Positions 1 to 9,168 of a stretch of 64,000 nt of DNA are shown here, piece after piece. A model generated the notes under the pieces. That model worked only from the letters and a program-made list of their open reading frames with translations. It was not told where the DNA came from and did no database searches. A program made the position numbers and the translations under genes. Each line of letters begins with the position of its first letter. Within the stretch, counting starts at the first letter, position 1. This DNA is from Paenibacillus massiliensis subsp. panacisoli DSM 21345. Lineage in GTDB: Bacteria > Bacillota > Bacilli > Paenibacillales > Paenibacillaceae. Location: positions 62,001 to 126,000 of the forward strand of contig NZ_AUFO01000017.1 of NCBI RefSeq assembly GCF_000426545.1. The letters are read 5' to 3'.

Positions 1-2
1 TA

Positions 3-704
3 ACTGAATATGGAATCCTTTATCTGAATGTTATTTTATCTGGTCTAGCAAATGATCATTATACAGCAGTAAAAGTATCAAGGGAGTATTTTGTGAAATG
101 TGCGGCGGATATTACAAAACGGAAGTGTGAAGCAGTTTTTTCAATTGATATAAGCCCACAAGAGGCGGTATTATCGCTCTTCTTACTTCTGAATGGCACT
201 AATTCTTATGGGAGTGCATTCCAGCTCCATGTAAATCCAAAAGGAGAATATTTACATGGGGTAACTATTATCAATGAAATAAACAGTTTGTTTATTGAAC
301 TTACTGGAGATGATCAAGAAACTTTAATCAAGGATGAAAAAGAATTTCGAAATGTAATTGGGAGAAATGGTAAGAACGGAAGATTAGCTAAAGCATTTCC
401 TGACATTTACCAAAGAGAAGATGGGAAAATATGGTTTGATATAGAGGGTTATCAAACGAAAGAAAGTGACCTGATCTCATTAAGAAGCATGATTACGGAA
501 ATCATGAAAGTATTATCAAAGGATTATTCTTACGGATTAGTATGCACAAGATTAGTGAAAATTGTGGAAAAATATATGATAAATAACCCAATTGAGCCTT
601 ATATACTAAAGGATGTATTCTCAGGGTTAAATAAATTTGATCATTTAATTAATTTACACATCGTTACGAAAGATATAGAACTGAGTACAGAAGAGCCTAA
701 GTAA
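3..704 (+). CDS. Hypothetical protein, 5' end cut by window edge
   Basis: The reading frame is open from base 3 with no upstream stop, so the gene very probably begins outside the window; the first in-window start candidate is the GTG at 93, which lacks a good ribosome binding site. The visible part (about 233 codons) is a soluble, charged protein with no signal peptide, membrane segment or motif I recognise. It is AT-rich like the restriction genes that follow and unlike the rest of the window, so it may belong to the same accessory block. Function unknown. Confidence 0.6.
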   Translation, partial: TEYGILYLNVILSGLANDHYTAVKVSREYFVKCAADITKRKCEAVFSIDISPQEAVLSLFLLLNGTNSYGSAFQLHVNPKGEYLHGVTIINEINSLFIELTGDDQETLIKDEKEFRNVIGRNGKNGRLAKAFPDIYQREDGKIWFDIEGYQTKESDLISLRSMITEIMKVLSKDYSYGLVCTRLVKIVEKYMINNPIEPYILKDVFSGLNKFDHLINLHIVTKDIELSTEEPK

Positions 705-1543
705 TTTCAAAGAACTAATCAGTTGTAAAGGGGATTGCTCTAAGGCTCACCTCAATTTGACCAAAAGTTAAACACCTCTAAGATTGTCTCTGTGTCTGAC
801 GACAGGGTTGATTTTCTTGGAGGTGTTTTAATCACTAAAAGCCATATTACGATTTAACTATTATTTTAAACCGAGGCGTTAGAGGAGGAATTTTGCTCGT
901 TTCTTCACTTGCTTTTCGAATTTTTTCTATCGTTTTCCTGGCAAATGTTTAGGCCGATCTGAATAGCTTTGGCAGTATGATATTACAGTTAGAATCAGTG
1001 TACCACGACGGATACACATCTTTTACGTGAACTGGTGTAACTACACGAAATTAGAACTGCCGACCATATTTTTCGTTACTTATCACTATGTTTGATCTTA
1101 TCCCCTCAAGCAAAGAAAGAATAGGACAGGTCAAATTACTAGAACGAAGCCCTTGTCAGGCAGAAACTGGATGCAAGACGAAAAGGGAAGTCAAGTGAAA
1201 ATCTTTGTTCTGAAAAGTTCAAAGTTGAGCTAAACTAGATGATGCGTAAATTAAAAAGAAGTTCGTTACAACAAGTATATGACATGCAAGTGTAGTGTTC
1301 ACATGGTCGAAAAAAAGAGAAAAGAGTTGATTTTGGAGTCACGGTAACTCCTCAAGATGCTGAAAGGAGTGAGGTGAAATTTAATCAAAATGATATACAT
1401 GTAGACTGTGGCCCTTATTTTCCAATGTCTCATTAACCAGGGAACTAAAGCCTTTACATCTACACGCCGATAAAGAAAGGATATAGGCAATTTTTCTCGA
1501 ATTATGTCTAATATAAGTTAATGCACATTCTTGGAGGAACAGC
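705..1543. other. Gene-free spacer with one inverted repeat
   Basis: No convincing gene in about 840 bases. At 770-783 and 815-828 there are 14-base arms that pair with one mismatch (AAACACCTCTAAGA against TCTTGGAGGTGTTT) around a 31-base loop; this could be a terminator-like hairpin or the end of a decayed mobile element. A short reading around 1180-1225 faintly resembles the start of an IS3-type OrfA but is interrupted, and I would not call it. The minus-strand frames at 1299-1581 have no support. Confidence 0.4.
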
Positions 1544-3769
1544 ATGTTACCCAACGAACTTTCTAACATTTTTCGAAACAAACAAAAATCCTATAAGATG
1601 GTTCTTATTCTGTCCCTCATCGACGAATATGAAGAAAGCCACAATCTAGTATTTCCGCTCAACAAAATTGCTGAGCGGTTTTTGGCTTATTATCGACATC
1701 ATAGTAGTGCGGGAAATCCAGTGGATGCTCCACCCCAAAGGGAAGCTTCCGCTTGGAGGGGTTATACGCTAGCCCAGACGAGATCGCTGCTTAAAACACC
1801 GATAGATGCGCTATCATCTATACTTGAATTTAACAACGATCAGCAAATCATTACTTTTAAGTTATCCATTAAAAATCAGCTGAATGACAATGTTATTCAG
1901 AAATTAAAAGAACATGCACTAAATGAGTTAGACAGCTATAACAACCAACTGGTAGCCAACCAGCAAGTAGCAGTATTTTCACTTCAAGATACCTTATCAG
2001 AAATTTTCAATACTTACCTACACGCCAGAACACAAACTTTTGCTAATCATCCTTTAGGTATGATGTTTAGACAAATTATACCAGAACAACTTAGGAAGCT
2101 GTCCTTTATTGATAATAACTATAAAATACAAGGATCTATTGGTCAGGGTAACTGGGCGAATATTCCTTGGATTGCTATCATGGATAAGCGAATTACGGAC
2201 ACGACACAGCGTGGTGAGTATATCGTTTACCTATTTTCAGAGGATATGAAGAGTGTATACCTCACCTTATTACAGGGAGTAACTCTTCCAATAAAAGTAC
2301 GGGGCAAAAAAGAAGGTTACCGATACCTTGAACAAAAGGTCACCGAAATACGCGAACTGCTTTCCCTAGAAGGAATGCAAAAGGATGATAACATTCACCT
2401 GACAACAAGCGGATTAGGACGGGATTATCAAGTATCTACCATTGCTTATGTGCGTTATGATAATGGCTCTATTCCGGATGATGATCAGCTATTGGCTGAT
2501 TTAGAAAATGCAATGAACAACTACAAGCTTTATGTAGACAGCCTGACACAAGGGATAGTAGAAGAGAATGAGCCTACTTTCGAATATGAGGAGCTAGAGC
2601 CATTGGATCCATTAACGGTGCCACCACGAGTTGAACAAATCAAAGCCTATATCGAGCAAAGAGGCTTCCATTATCCGAAGGGATTAATTGAGAATCTGTA
2701 TTTATCTCTGAAGACTAAGCCATTTGTCATCCTAGCTGGGGTATCTGGTACAGGCAAGACGAAGCTTATTAAGCTGTTTGCTGAGGGACTTGGAGCGACA
2801 GGGAATAACCATCAATTCGTGTTGATTCCAGTGAGACCTGATTGGAGTGATCCGTCCGATCTTTTGGGCTACAAGGATTTATCAGGAGCTTTTCGTCCAG
2901 GTCGTTTAGCGGAAGTGCTAGTGGACGCTTCAAAGCCAGAAAATCAACATAAGCCTTATTTTATATGTCTGGATGAGATGAATTTGGCTAGGGTGGAGTA
3001 TTATTTTAGTGATTTACTGAGTATTATCGAAACCCAAGAATGGAGTAACAATCGCATTGTGACTTCACCGTTGATTAACCGAGATTCCTTAAGGCTAGAG
3101 GATCAGCCGACCTATGGGGATTTGTATTTGCCGGATAACGTGTACTTGATTGGAACAGTTAACATGGATGAGACTACGCACCCTTTTAGTAAAAAGGTAT
3201 TGGATCGTGCTAATACGATTGAATTTAACTATATCAATTTACAGCAGTATCCGAGTGAACGTCGGTTAGAGCAACAAGATGTGGTAGTGGCTGACAATCC
3301 ATTTTTACGTAGTGAGTATTTACAGCTGGTAGACGTGTATCAGGATTATAGTGATTTGGTACATAAAACAACAGAAAAGCTCGTGAAGATCAACCATATC
3401 CTAGAAGAGATTCATGCCCAGGTCGGATTCCGGATTAGGGACTCCATTTGTTTTTACATGGTGTATAATCAACGCTTTCAATTGCTTACTGAGGATGAGG
3501 CGTTTGATTTGCAGCTTCTTCAGAAAATACTTCCTCGTGTTCAGGGAAGCAACTTATCCGTGAAACGGGTGCTGCTAAAGCTGATGCAAGGAGCTCTAGG
3601 GAAGTCTTTAGCAGTAAATGATCATATTGAAGATGCTTCAGGTCTCTACCAGAAATGGAGCTCCAGTCAAGGAGAAGAAGATGCCAAGCACCCTGGAACG
3701 GCTAGGAAAATTGCCTTCATGTTACGGAGGTTGGAGGAAGATGGATTTACCTCATATTGGCTCTCTTAA
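1544..3769 (+). CDS. McrB-like AAA+ GTPase of a type IV restriction system
   Basis: 741 residues. McrB proteins form GTP-driven rings that recognise modified DNA and drive a partner nuclease. The N-terminal ~130 residues look like a small helical/winged-helix region; residues ~150-340 resemble the MrcB_N (DUF3578) domain; the AAA+ module follows with Walker A GVSGTGKT near residue 399, Walker B ICLDEMN near 473 and the McrB-type sensor VNMDE near 540. A GGAGG box lies just before the ATG. The 3' end overlaps the next gene, which encodes the nuclease partner, so the two are probably translated together. Modified-base specificity cannot be read from sequence. Family assignment is firm; the target is inference. 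Confidence 0.9.
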   Translation: MLPNELSNIFRNKQKSYKMVLILSLIDEYEESHNLVFPLNKIAERFLAYYRHHSSAGNPVDAPPQREASAWRGYTLAQTRSLLKTPIDALSSILEFNNDQQIITFKLSIKNQLNDNVIQKLKEHALNELDSYNNQLVANQQVAVFSLQDTLSEIFNTYLHARTQTFANHPLGMMFRQIIPEQLRKLSFIDNNYKIQGSIGQGNWANIPWIAIMDKRITDTTQRGEYIVYLFSEDMKSVYLTLLQGVTLPIKVRGKKEGYRYLEQKVTEIRELLSLEGMQKDDNIHLTTSGLGRDYQVSTIAYVRYDNGSIPDDDQLLADLENAMNNYKLYVDSLTQGIVEENEPTFEYEELEPLDPLTVPPRVEQIKAYIEQRGFHYPKGLIENLYLSLKTKPFVILAGVSGTGKTKLIKLFAEGLGATGNNHQFVLIPVRPDWSDPSDLLGYKDLSGAFRPGRLAEVLVDASKPENQHKPYFICLDEMNLARVEYYFSDLLSIIETQEWSNNRIVTSPLINRDSLRLEDQPTYGDLYLPDNVYLIGTVNMDETTHPFSKKVLDRANTIEFNYINLQQYPSERRLEQQDVVVADNPFLRSEYLQLVDVYQDYSDLVHKTTEKLVKINHILEEIHAQVGFRIRDSICFYMVYNQRFQLLTEDEAFDLQLLQKILPRVQGSNLSVKRVLLKLMQGALGKSLAVNDHIEDASGLYQKWSSSQGEEDAKHPGTARKIAFMLRRLEEDGFTSYWLS

Positions 3770-6152
3770 TCAGAGCGTAGAGCTTCTTCGTGTCGAGACG
3801 AATCTCTTTAATTTATATATTCAAGGTAAGCCGTTTCATCCTACGGTGGAGTTTTTGCAGCTTCATCGTACGGAAGAAGGGAAATGGGTAGATACCTCAT
3901 TGCAGGTATCTACTCTTTCCACGGTTCTATCTATTGATAAGGTATCTGTATTCAATCCTCAATTAGGCCAATTATCGTCGTGGCAAATGGGAGACCCGAG
4001 CTATCCGATTTTCTTCGAGACGCAGTCCTATGAGTTAATTATTGAGAAAAAACCGGATATAGTATTAACCTTTCACCACGAGAATGTGCACTTACGTCAA
4101 GCGATCAAGCCCCTTGGTAAAACGATTTTATCCGGTATTCTGAACTTTCAAAATGAAGTAGGACTATCTGAACTAGAGCTAAGCTCGGATGGGCAACCGA
4201 TTTTTCAGCTTCAGCTAGAGATATTTCCTGCGAAGATGGATTACAAAAATGATTACCAAATGATCTTAAAGGATATTAATCAGCAGATTTATAATTTGTC
4301 CTTTGACTTTTTGCGTAGAACATATAATTTGACGGGGCTCAAAGAGACAAGACATCAAAGTCTGACCGAGTTCTTTACCATTCTGCAGCATGTGTTCGAT
4401 CAGCTTGTTCAAGCAGTGGAGCGGATCAAGACCTCTCCCCATTCTAAGCTGGAGAAAGACGAGCGAATTATTGACGTCTCCCGGGCGAAGAAGGCGGGAA
4501 AGGAGAACATCTCTTTTATAACAAAGCGCCCCCATCTGCTAGTGCCGGATAAGAAGCTTGGCTTCGTGCAGTTAAATAACCAAGGCTATTACCCGAGTCA
4601 TGTACTGGAGACCAAACGGCAAATTAGCTACAACACGATGGAGAATCGTTTTGTACGTTGGGTGCTGCTCCGCATTTCAAGCAAGCTGAAGGATATAAAA
4701 GCAAGATTGAACAAAAAGGATCGCTTACAAGATCCCTTGCTAGCAAAGCGGTTGGAATTTATGCAAGCACAAATAAAACGCCTATTGAATCTGGATTTTC
4801 TAAACGTTGGTGAAATGAAGCAATTGTCGATCTCTTTAGTGTTACAAATGGCACCGGGGTACCGGGAAGTGTATCGGAATTATCTGATGCTTATGAAGGG
4901 CTTGTCCATTCAGAACGACCTCTTCCGTATTTCTATGAAAGACTTAGCAAAGCTATATGAATATTGGTGTTTTCTTAAAATTCATGATCTGCTTAGCCAG
5001 AAGTATGAGCTTCTCACCCAGGATATGATTAAGGTGGATCGAACGGGCTTATTTGTAACCCTAGATCGAAGGCAGAAGGCCAAGATGGTATATAAGAATT
5101 CGCTCAACGGTGAGATATTCACTCTTTATTACAATGCACTACCTAAGGGTGATCACAGCGAAACACTGGGACAGCAGCCGGACAATGTGCTCACACTGAA
5201 GAAAAATGAAGCTGCGGTAGAATATAAATATATTTTCGATGCCAAATATCGCTTAAATCCTGCATACGAGGGGACATCTTATTTTAGAGATTACAAGATG
5301 CCGGGACCTGAGGAAGATGACATCAACACGATGCATCGATATCGGGATGCTATCGTGTACACGGATACACATAGCCGGGAGTTGGAACGAAGTATGTTTG
5401 GTGCGTATGTGTTGTTTCCATACCATGATGAAGCACGGTTTCAAGAGCATAAATTTTACAAGAGTATTGAGTTAATTAATGTCGGGGCATTTCCTTTTTT
5501 GCCGAATTCAACAAAGCTGATGGAAGCGTTCTTGGATGAGATTATCATGGATAGTCCTGAGAAAGCCTACGAGCGCTCTATCCGGCCGCGGGGGACGAAA
5601 AGCTATTATCAGAACAAATTGAACGGTAGAAATGTCATGGTTGGCTCGTTGAGAGAAAAGTCGCAGTTAGAATTGGCATTGAAGCACGAGTTTTACCATA
5701 TACCATTGGAGAATATCTCTGACCACAAACTATTAACACAGATAGAATATGTTGCTCTCTATCAATCACGAAGTCAATTTTTATCCACAGGCGAAACAGG
5801 TATTTACTGGTACGGGAAAGTAGTTGACTGGAAGGTAGTGCGGCGTAAAGAAATCACCGAGCGTCCTTACAGACGGGGGACGGAAGATAAGCTATATGTG
5901 AAATTTACTGTTGAGAAATGGACGAAGAGGGATGAGCCGATTGTTTCCGGTGGGCGAGGGATTTATACGGTATTGTACACTTCAAAGTACATGTTCGACC
6001 GTGCAGCTGAGATTGCTGAACTTAAATTGGAAACAGAAGAAGATCTAATACAGTGGCGCGAGCAGAGACGGATAGGTGCAGTTAAGGTGGTTTTGAATCA
6101 TGACCAGGTAGACCTGGCAAGTGAGGTGCTTGGGGTTCGGCTGAAAGAGTGA
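3741..6152 (+). CDS. DUF2357 / PD-(D/E)XK nuclease, McrC-like partner
   Basis: About 803 residues. The start at 3741 is chosen because GGAGG lies 10 bases upstream (3726-3730) and DUF2357 proteins start near this point; an ATG at 3681 with AAGGAG six bases upstream is the alternative. The N-terminal half matches DUF2357; a PD-(D/E)XK-type core (former DUF524) contains EYKYIFDAKYR near residues 493-503. A C-terminal extension of ~200 residues, with FYHIPLEN and later IYWYGKVVDWK, looks like a PUA/EVE-type reader fold (inference). It overlaps the McrB gene by 29 bases. Known pairs of this kind are McrBC-type restriction systems; the C-terminal extension could supply modified-base or RNA recognition. 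Confidence 0.85.
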   Translation: MDLPHIGSLNQSVELLRVETNLFNLYIQGKPFHPTVEFLQLHRTEEGKWVDTSLQVSTLSTVLSIDKVSVFNPQLGQLSSWQMGDPSYPIFFETQSYELIIEKKPDIVLTFHHENVHLRQAIKPLGKTILSGILNFQNEVGLSELELSSDGQPIFQLQLEIFPAKMDYKNDYQMILKDINQQIYNLSFDFLRRTYNLTGLKETRHQSLTEFFTILQHVFDQLVQAVERIKTSPHSKLEKDERIIDVSRAKKAGKENISFITKRPHLLVPDKKLGFVQLNNQGYYPSHVLETKRQISYNTMENRFVRWVLLRISSKLKDIKARLNKKDRLQDPLLAKRLEFMQAQIKRLLNLDFLNVGEMKQLSISLVLQMAPGYREVYRNYLMLMKGLSIQNDLFRISMKDLAKLYEYWCFLKIHDLLSQKYELLTQDMIKVDRTGLFVTLDRRQKAKMVYKNSLNGEIFTLYYNALPKGDHSETLGQQPDNVLTLKKNEAAVEYKYIFDAKYRLNPAYEGTSYFRDYKMPGPEEDDINTMHRYRDAIVYTDTHSRELERSMFGAYVLFPYHDEARFQEHKFYKSIELINVGAFPFLPNSTKLMEAFLDEIIMDSPEKAYERSIRPRGTKSYYQNKLNGRNVMVGSLREKSQLELALKHEFYHIPLENISDHKLLTQIEYVALYQSRSQFLSTGETGIYWYGKVVDWKVVRRKEITERPYRRGTEDKLYVKFTVEKWTKRDEPIVSGGRGIYTVLYTSKYMFDRAAEIAELKLETEEDLIQWREQRRIGAVKVVLNHDQVDLASEVLGVRLKE

Positions 6153-6214
6153 GGGATTTTTAATTAGCTTTATCCACGTGGTTATTTAGGTCTCTACAGA
6201 AATTAGGTGAACTT

Positions 6215-7162
6215 ATGGCAAAAGTGGAATATGCGTTTAGTTTGAAATTACAAAAAAATATGACGGCATCAGAAGCACATGAGGCTTGTAGAGATGGGGA
6301 GCTTGATGATAAAACTGCGTTTAAATGCTGTAGTGAGGAGTGCTCTGCTCGAATTACCTGTGTAAACATGGACAAATCACCATGGCAAATGAGGGTGCGT
6401 GAACATTTCAAAGTATATGGCGAACACAGTGTAAATTGTACAGAAATAATGAGATCACATAATACTGATGTGAAGAAAAAACGAAGAGAGCTTAATGAGG
6501 CACCAAGAATTAGAGAAGACATTATATTTCATATAAAACGGCCTAAAAGGCATAGTGAAACTAAAATTAACGGTAAAAATGATGATGGAAGGGCTCAAAC
6601 GTCTCAAACAACAAGTGTCAGAAGGACGTCAACAGCAGGAAAAGATAGCGAGAGGCTGCAAAGAAAATCCAATTTGTATTTGCTGAGCACCTTAATGAGA
6701 AAATATATACACGCTAAAAAGAATAATGATCTTAATGGATTAAAGGTATCGCTTGAACTGTTTGGCAAGACCTATGAGTATTCTTTAGGTACATTATTCA
6801 ACGAAATTAGTGCTGTTAGTATAAATAAGGAAGAGGCGTGGAAAACAAAGGTCTTTTATGGGAAAGCCATAATAAGAAAAAATAGTAAAAACGAATACTG
6901 GATAAACTTTTCGTATAAATTTAATAATTCAGACTTGGATGTTAAATGCTCAATAAGAAAGGAAATTATAGATAATTCACATAATAAAAAAGGTTCAGTT
7001 AATAATATTGAAAATTTTTTGAATAAAGAAGCGTACTGTTTTCTATTAGGATCAGTGAATATTACTCAGAAAATCCTATATATCAATGTCCAATCATTAG
7101 ACCATATAGCTTGTTCTTTTGATGATGTCAAAAAGATGAGCGATTTGATGGAGGATGAATGA
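6215..7162 (+). CDS. Unknown protein with N-terminal zinc-binding motif; possible third restriction gene
   Basis: 315 residues, starting 62 bases after the nuclease on the same strand. The N-terminus has C38, C39, C43, H64, H71 and C75, a pattern (Cys pair, HF, later H and C) like the zinc-binding head of CoiA-type proteins. A basic, low-complexity linker (~95-160) follows, then a C-terminal region with alternating beta-type segments (KTKVFYGKAII, EYWINFSY) that could be an OB-like fold; that is inference. No hydrophobic segments. Same AT-rich composition as the two preceding genes. I do not recognise the family; association with the McrB/nuclease pair rests on spacing and strand only. Confidence 0.7.
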   Translation: MAKVEYAFSLKLQKNMTASEAHEACRDGELDDKTAFKCCSEECSARITCVNMDKSPWQMRVREHFKVYGEHSVNCTEIMRSHNTDVKKKRRELNEAPRIREDIIFHIKRPKRHSETKINGKNDDGRAQTSQTTSVRRTSTAGKDSERLQRKSNLYLLSTLMRKYIHAKKNNDLNGLKVSLELFGKTYEYSLGTLFNEISAVSINKEEAWKTKVFYGKAIIRKNSKNEYWINFSYKFNNSDLDVKCSIRKEIIDNSHNKKGSVNNIENFLNKEAYCFLLGSVNITQKILYINVQSLDHIACSFDDVKKMSDLMEDE

Positions 7163-7995
7163 GGAGCCCTAACGGCCAAAAGACCGTTTGTATGTACTAT
7201 TCGGTATAAGTGATAATGACGTCTATCAGAGTCGGGGTTTTCTCAGTTCAATAGCAATCTTTTCTTGCCCTGTATGGTAAACAATATTGTTCTCTCATCC
7301 TTTGGACATTTTCTGTTCAAGTGTATATAACCAATTATATCGACCCTTTTAAATGAAGTGATCTGAATTATAAAGCACAAGTAATTTTCTTAAGTTCCTC
7401 CGACAAGTAAGAAAAATAATAAAGGTCATAAAGGCCTTGTTCTGAATTCCATTGGACTGGGGTCGTTAGCTTTGTTTGAAAGGAGCTTGCTTTCATATTG
7501 AAGTGGACGCCCAATTAACCGTCAGTTTCTGCTGGCGGTTTTTTATGTATTTGATCGGCGTGAAAGTCAGTGCGTTATACTATTCAACTAACAATTACAG
7601 TGCTATGTTCTTACAAAGTGCCTAGAATGCATTGGACTCAACCTGCAAAGAAAGTAGTGACTTGTTGAAAACTACGAGATAGTGAACACTGCCAAGGACC
7701 TGAAAATTTTTGATGGTGAATTGTCGGGTATATTTATTTCCTTTTACTTCGATATTCGCACTAAAAGAACAATACCATCCCGTACAATATGAGTAAGATG
7801 AGACGCACATATTTATGAAGCATCAGAGTAAACCAACTGAACTGGGGGCCAAAACATTATTGGCTCTTGCGTAATTGTCTTGGCCATATCCGATTGATCT
7901 TCGCATTAAATTTAACGAGCTAATATAATGTGCGAATGCTATATGTCGCTCAAAGAAGGGAGCAGGAGGCGAAATAATGATTTGTTTACGAAGAG
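7163..7995. other. Gene-poor spacer
   Basis: About 830 bases without a supportable gene. It holds a terminator-like hairpin at 7517-7544 and a 62-codon minus-strand frame (7622-7810) with no ribosome binding site. Just before the Spo0E-like gene, AGGAGG at 7964-7969 sits seven bases ahead of an ATG at 7977 that opens a 15-codon frame (see the Spo0E entry). Confidence 0.4.
7517..7544 (+). terminator. Rho-independent terminator
   Basis: Arms AACCGTCAG and CTGGCGGTT pair with one G-U, followed by a T run. It lies ~355 bases after the zinc-finger gene, with no obvious gene directly upstream. Confidence 0.55.
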
Positions 7996-8142
7996 ATGGA
8001 GCAAGAAAGAAGACGGATGAATGAGCTCGGCCAAATTTTGATGGAACGTTCTATCGCTCTGTCTGAGCATAAAGAGCTTCTGGAATTAAGTCAGAAGGTT
8101 GATCAGTTGATGATGCAGCTGCATCATGCAAAACTCGAATAA
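7996..8142 (+). CDS. Spo0E-like aspartyl phosphatase (sporulation control)
   Basis: A 48-codon gene from ATG 7996 to TAA 8142. The product carries the family signature ELSQKVDQLM at its centre, corresponding to the SQELD core of Spo0E-type phosphatases, which dephosphorylate Spo0A~P and delay sporulation; the length is typical for the family. A good AGGAGG (7964-7969) precedes not this ATG but one at 7977 in another frame, which encodes 15 codons ending at 8024, inside the Spo0E frame. So this gene may be coupled to a tiny leader frame, or its 5' end may have suffered a frameshift. The next gene starts 33 bases downstream, so the two are probably co-transcribed. Confidence 0.7.
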   Translation: MEQERRRMNELGQILMERSIALSEHKELLELSQKVDQLMMQLHHAKLE

Positions 8143-8175
8143 ACAGAATGACATTATGTAAGAGGAGGAACCAAT

Positions 8176-8478
8176 TTGAGCCCCCCGACATGGTTTAAAA
8201 GTGTGATTCAACATAGGCTCGATGATGTTTCAGCCCGTATCATACGCTATCCTGAGATTAGTAAAATACGTAAGGAAGAGGATTCAGCATTTCAGAAGCT
8301 ATTTTCTGATATGGACATCGTTAATCGTCCTGAGTTTTCGGAGTGGGAAGATAAGCATCATTACAAGATAGCATTGGAGAATGAAGCTTTGTACTGGCAG
8401 GGCATGAAGGACGGAGCGCAGCTTGTATATGTTGTATTAGAGATGATGCTTCATGAGGAAAAAGAGAAAGAAGAATAG
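8176..8478 (+). CDS. Conserved hypothetical protein next to Spo0E-like gene
   Basis: 100 residues from a TTG start preceded by AGGAGG seven to eight bases upstream. It is acidic and helical, with a C-terminal segment ALYWQGMKDGAQL that recalls small Paenibacillus proteins of the DUF6809 type; I am not certain of the family. No signal or membrane segment. It probably shares a transcript with the Spo0E-like gene and is followed by a strong hairpin terminator. Confidence 0.65.
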   Translation: MSPPTWFKSVIQHRLDDVSARIIRYPEISKIRKEEDSAFQKLFSDMDIVNRPEFSEWEDKHHYKIALENEALYWQGMKDGAQLVYVVLEMMLHEEKEKEE

Positions 8479-8532
8479 CCAATAGAGATCAGATAGTTAT
8501 AGAAAACATTAAAAAAGATACTGGGCACCTAT

Positions 8533-8588
8533 CAAGATGGTCATACCCCTGTCAAGTAGACTGGGGTATGACCATCTTGGTATTTTAA
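8533..8588 (+). terminator. Long perfect-stem terminator
   Basis: A 17-base perfect stem, CAAGATGGTCATACCCC at 8533-8549 against GGGGTATGACCATCTTG at 8563-8579, with a 13-base loop and then TATTTT. It ends the Spo0E-like transcript. The unusual length and perfection could also mean a relic of a mobile element end. Confidence 0.7.
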
Positions 8589-8818
8589 TTTGTCTTACGC
8601 TATGGAATACAGGCTCAGGCTTGTTAGTTCAATTCATCGATAACTTGACTATACTTGCAGCTTACCCACACGAATATCATCTGTCTTGCCCACGTAAGGG
8701 TGCCTGTTGGTTCGGCCCATAATACCTTGTACACATTCCCCACTAATTCCACCCCAATTGACCCTCTTGTCGCGTATCAACGACCGCCCTGTATCCAAAC
8801 TAAACAATAATTGTTTTT

Positions 8819-8851
8819 CGCCTTTCTGGTTCAACCAGGGAGGCGTTTTTT
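8819..8851 (+). terminator. Rho-independent terminator
   Basis: CGCCTTTCTGG at 8819-8829 pairs with CCAGGGAGGCG at 8835-8845 (one mismatch), followed by six T. No gene directly upstream is recognised. Confidence 0.65.
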
Positions 8852-9168
8852 GCTTTTTAAAGTCCTTTTCTAGTACTGAGGAACATCGAATCCAACAAAG
8901 GAGCGTGCCAATAGAAACGCTTCTTAATGTAATTTTTTGCAATGTTAAGTAGTACGCAAATAGGCTGGTGGTCAATGAAATTGCTGGATTGGTTCAGTGT
9001 TTGAGGAGCTTTGTTAAAAGAAGCATAAACTTTAAGCTGGTATAAGTCGATGAAATTATTAGGGCTTATGCATACATAAAATTCTAAATAAGAATATACC
9101 TAACTATTAATTTAAGCCCGAGCGTAGGGGTCAGATTTAAATATAAAATTCATTACAGGAGGTAAGCT

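Larger units (their letters stand above)
8479..9168. other. Spacer with two terminators
   Basis: No supportable gene. Apart from the two hairpins at 8533 and 8819, overlapping frames on both strands (8649-8975 minus, 8707-8952 plus) run straight through the second hairpin and lack ribosome binding sites. Bases 9050-9150 are AT-rich and probably contain the promoter of the following secreted protein gene. Confidence 0.4.

Noticed and set aside
1140..1230. IS3-type OrfA remnant
   Set aside because: Only a few residues resemble the family and the frame is interrupted.
8649..8975. Overlapping frames on both strands (8649-8975 minus, 8707-8952 plus)
   Set aside because: Both run through a strong terminator hairpin and have no start signals.
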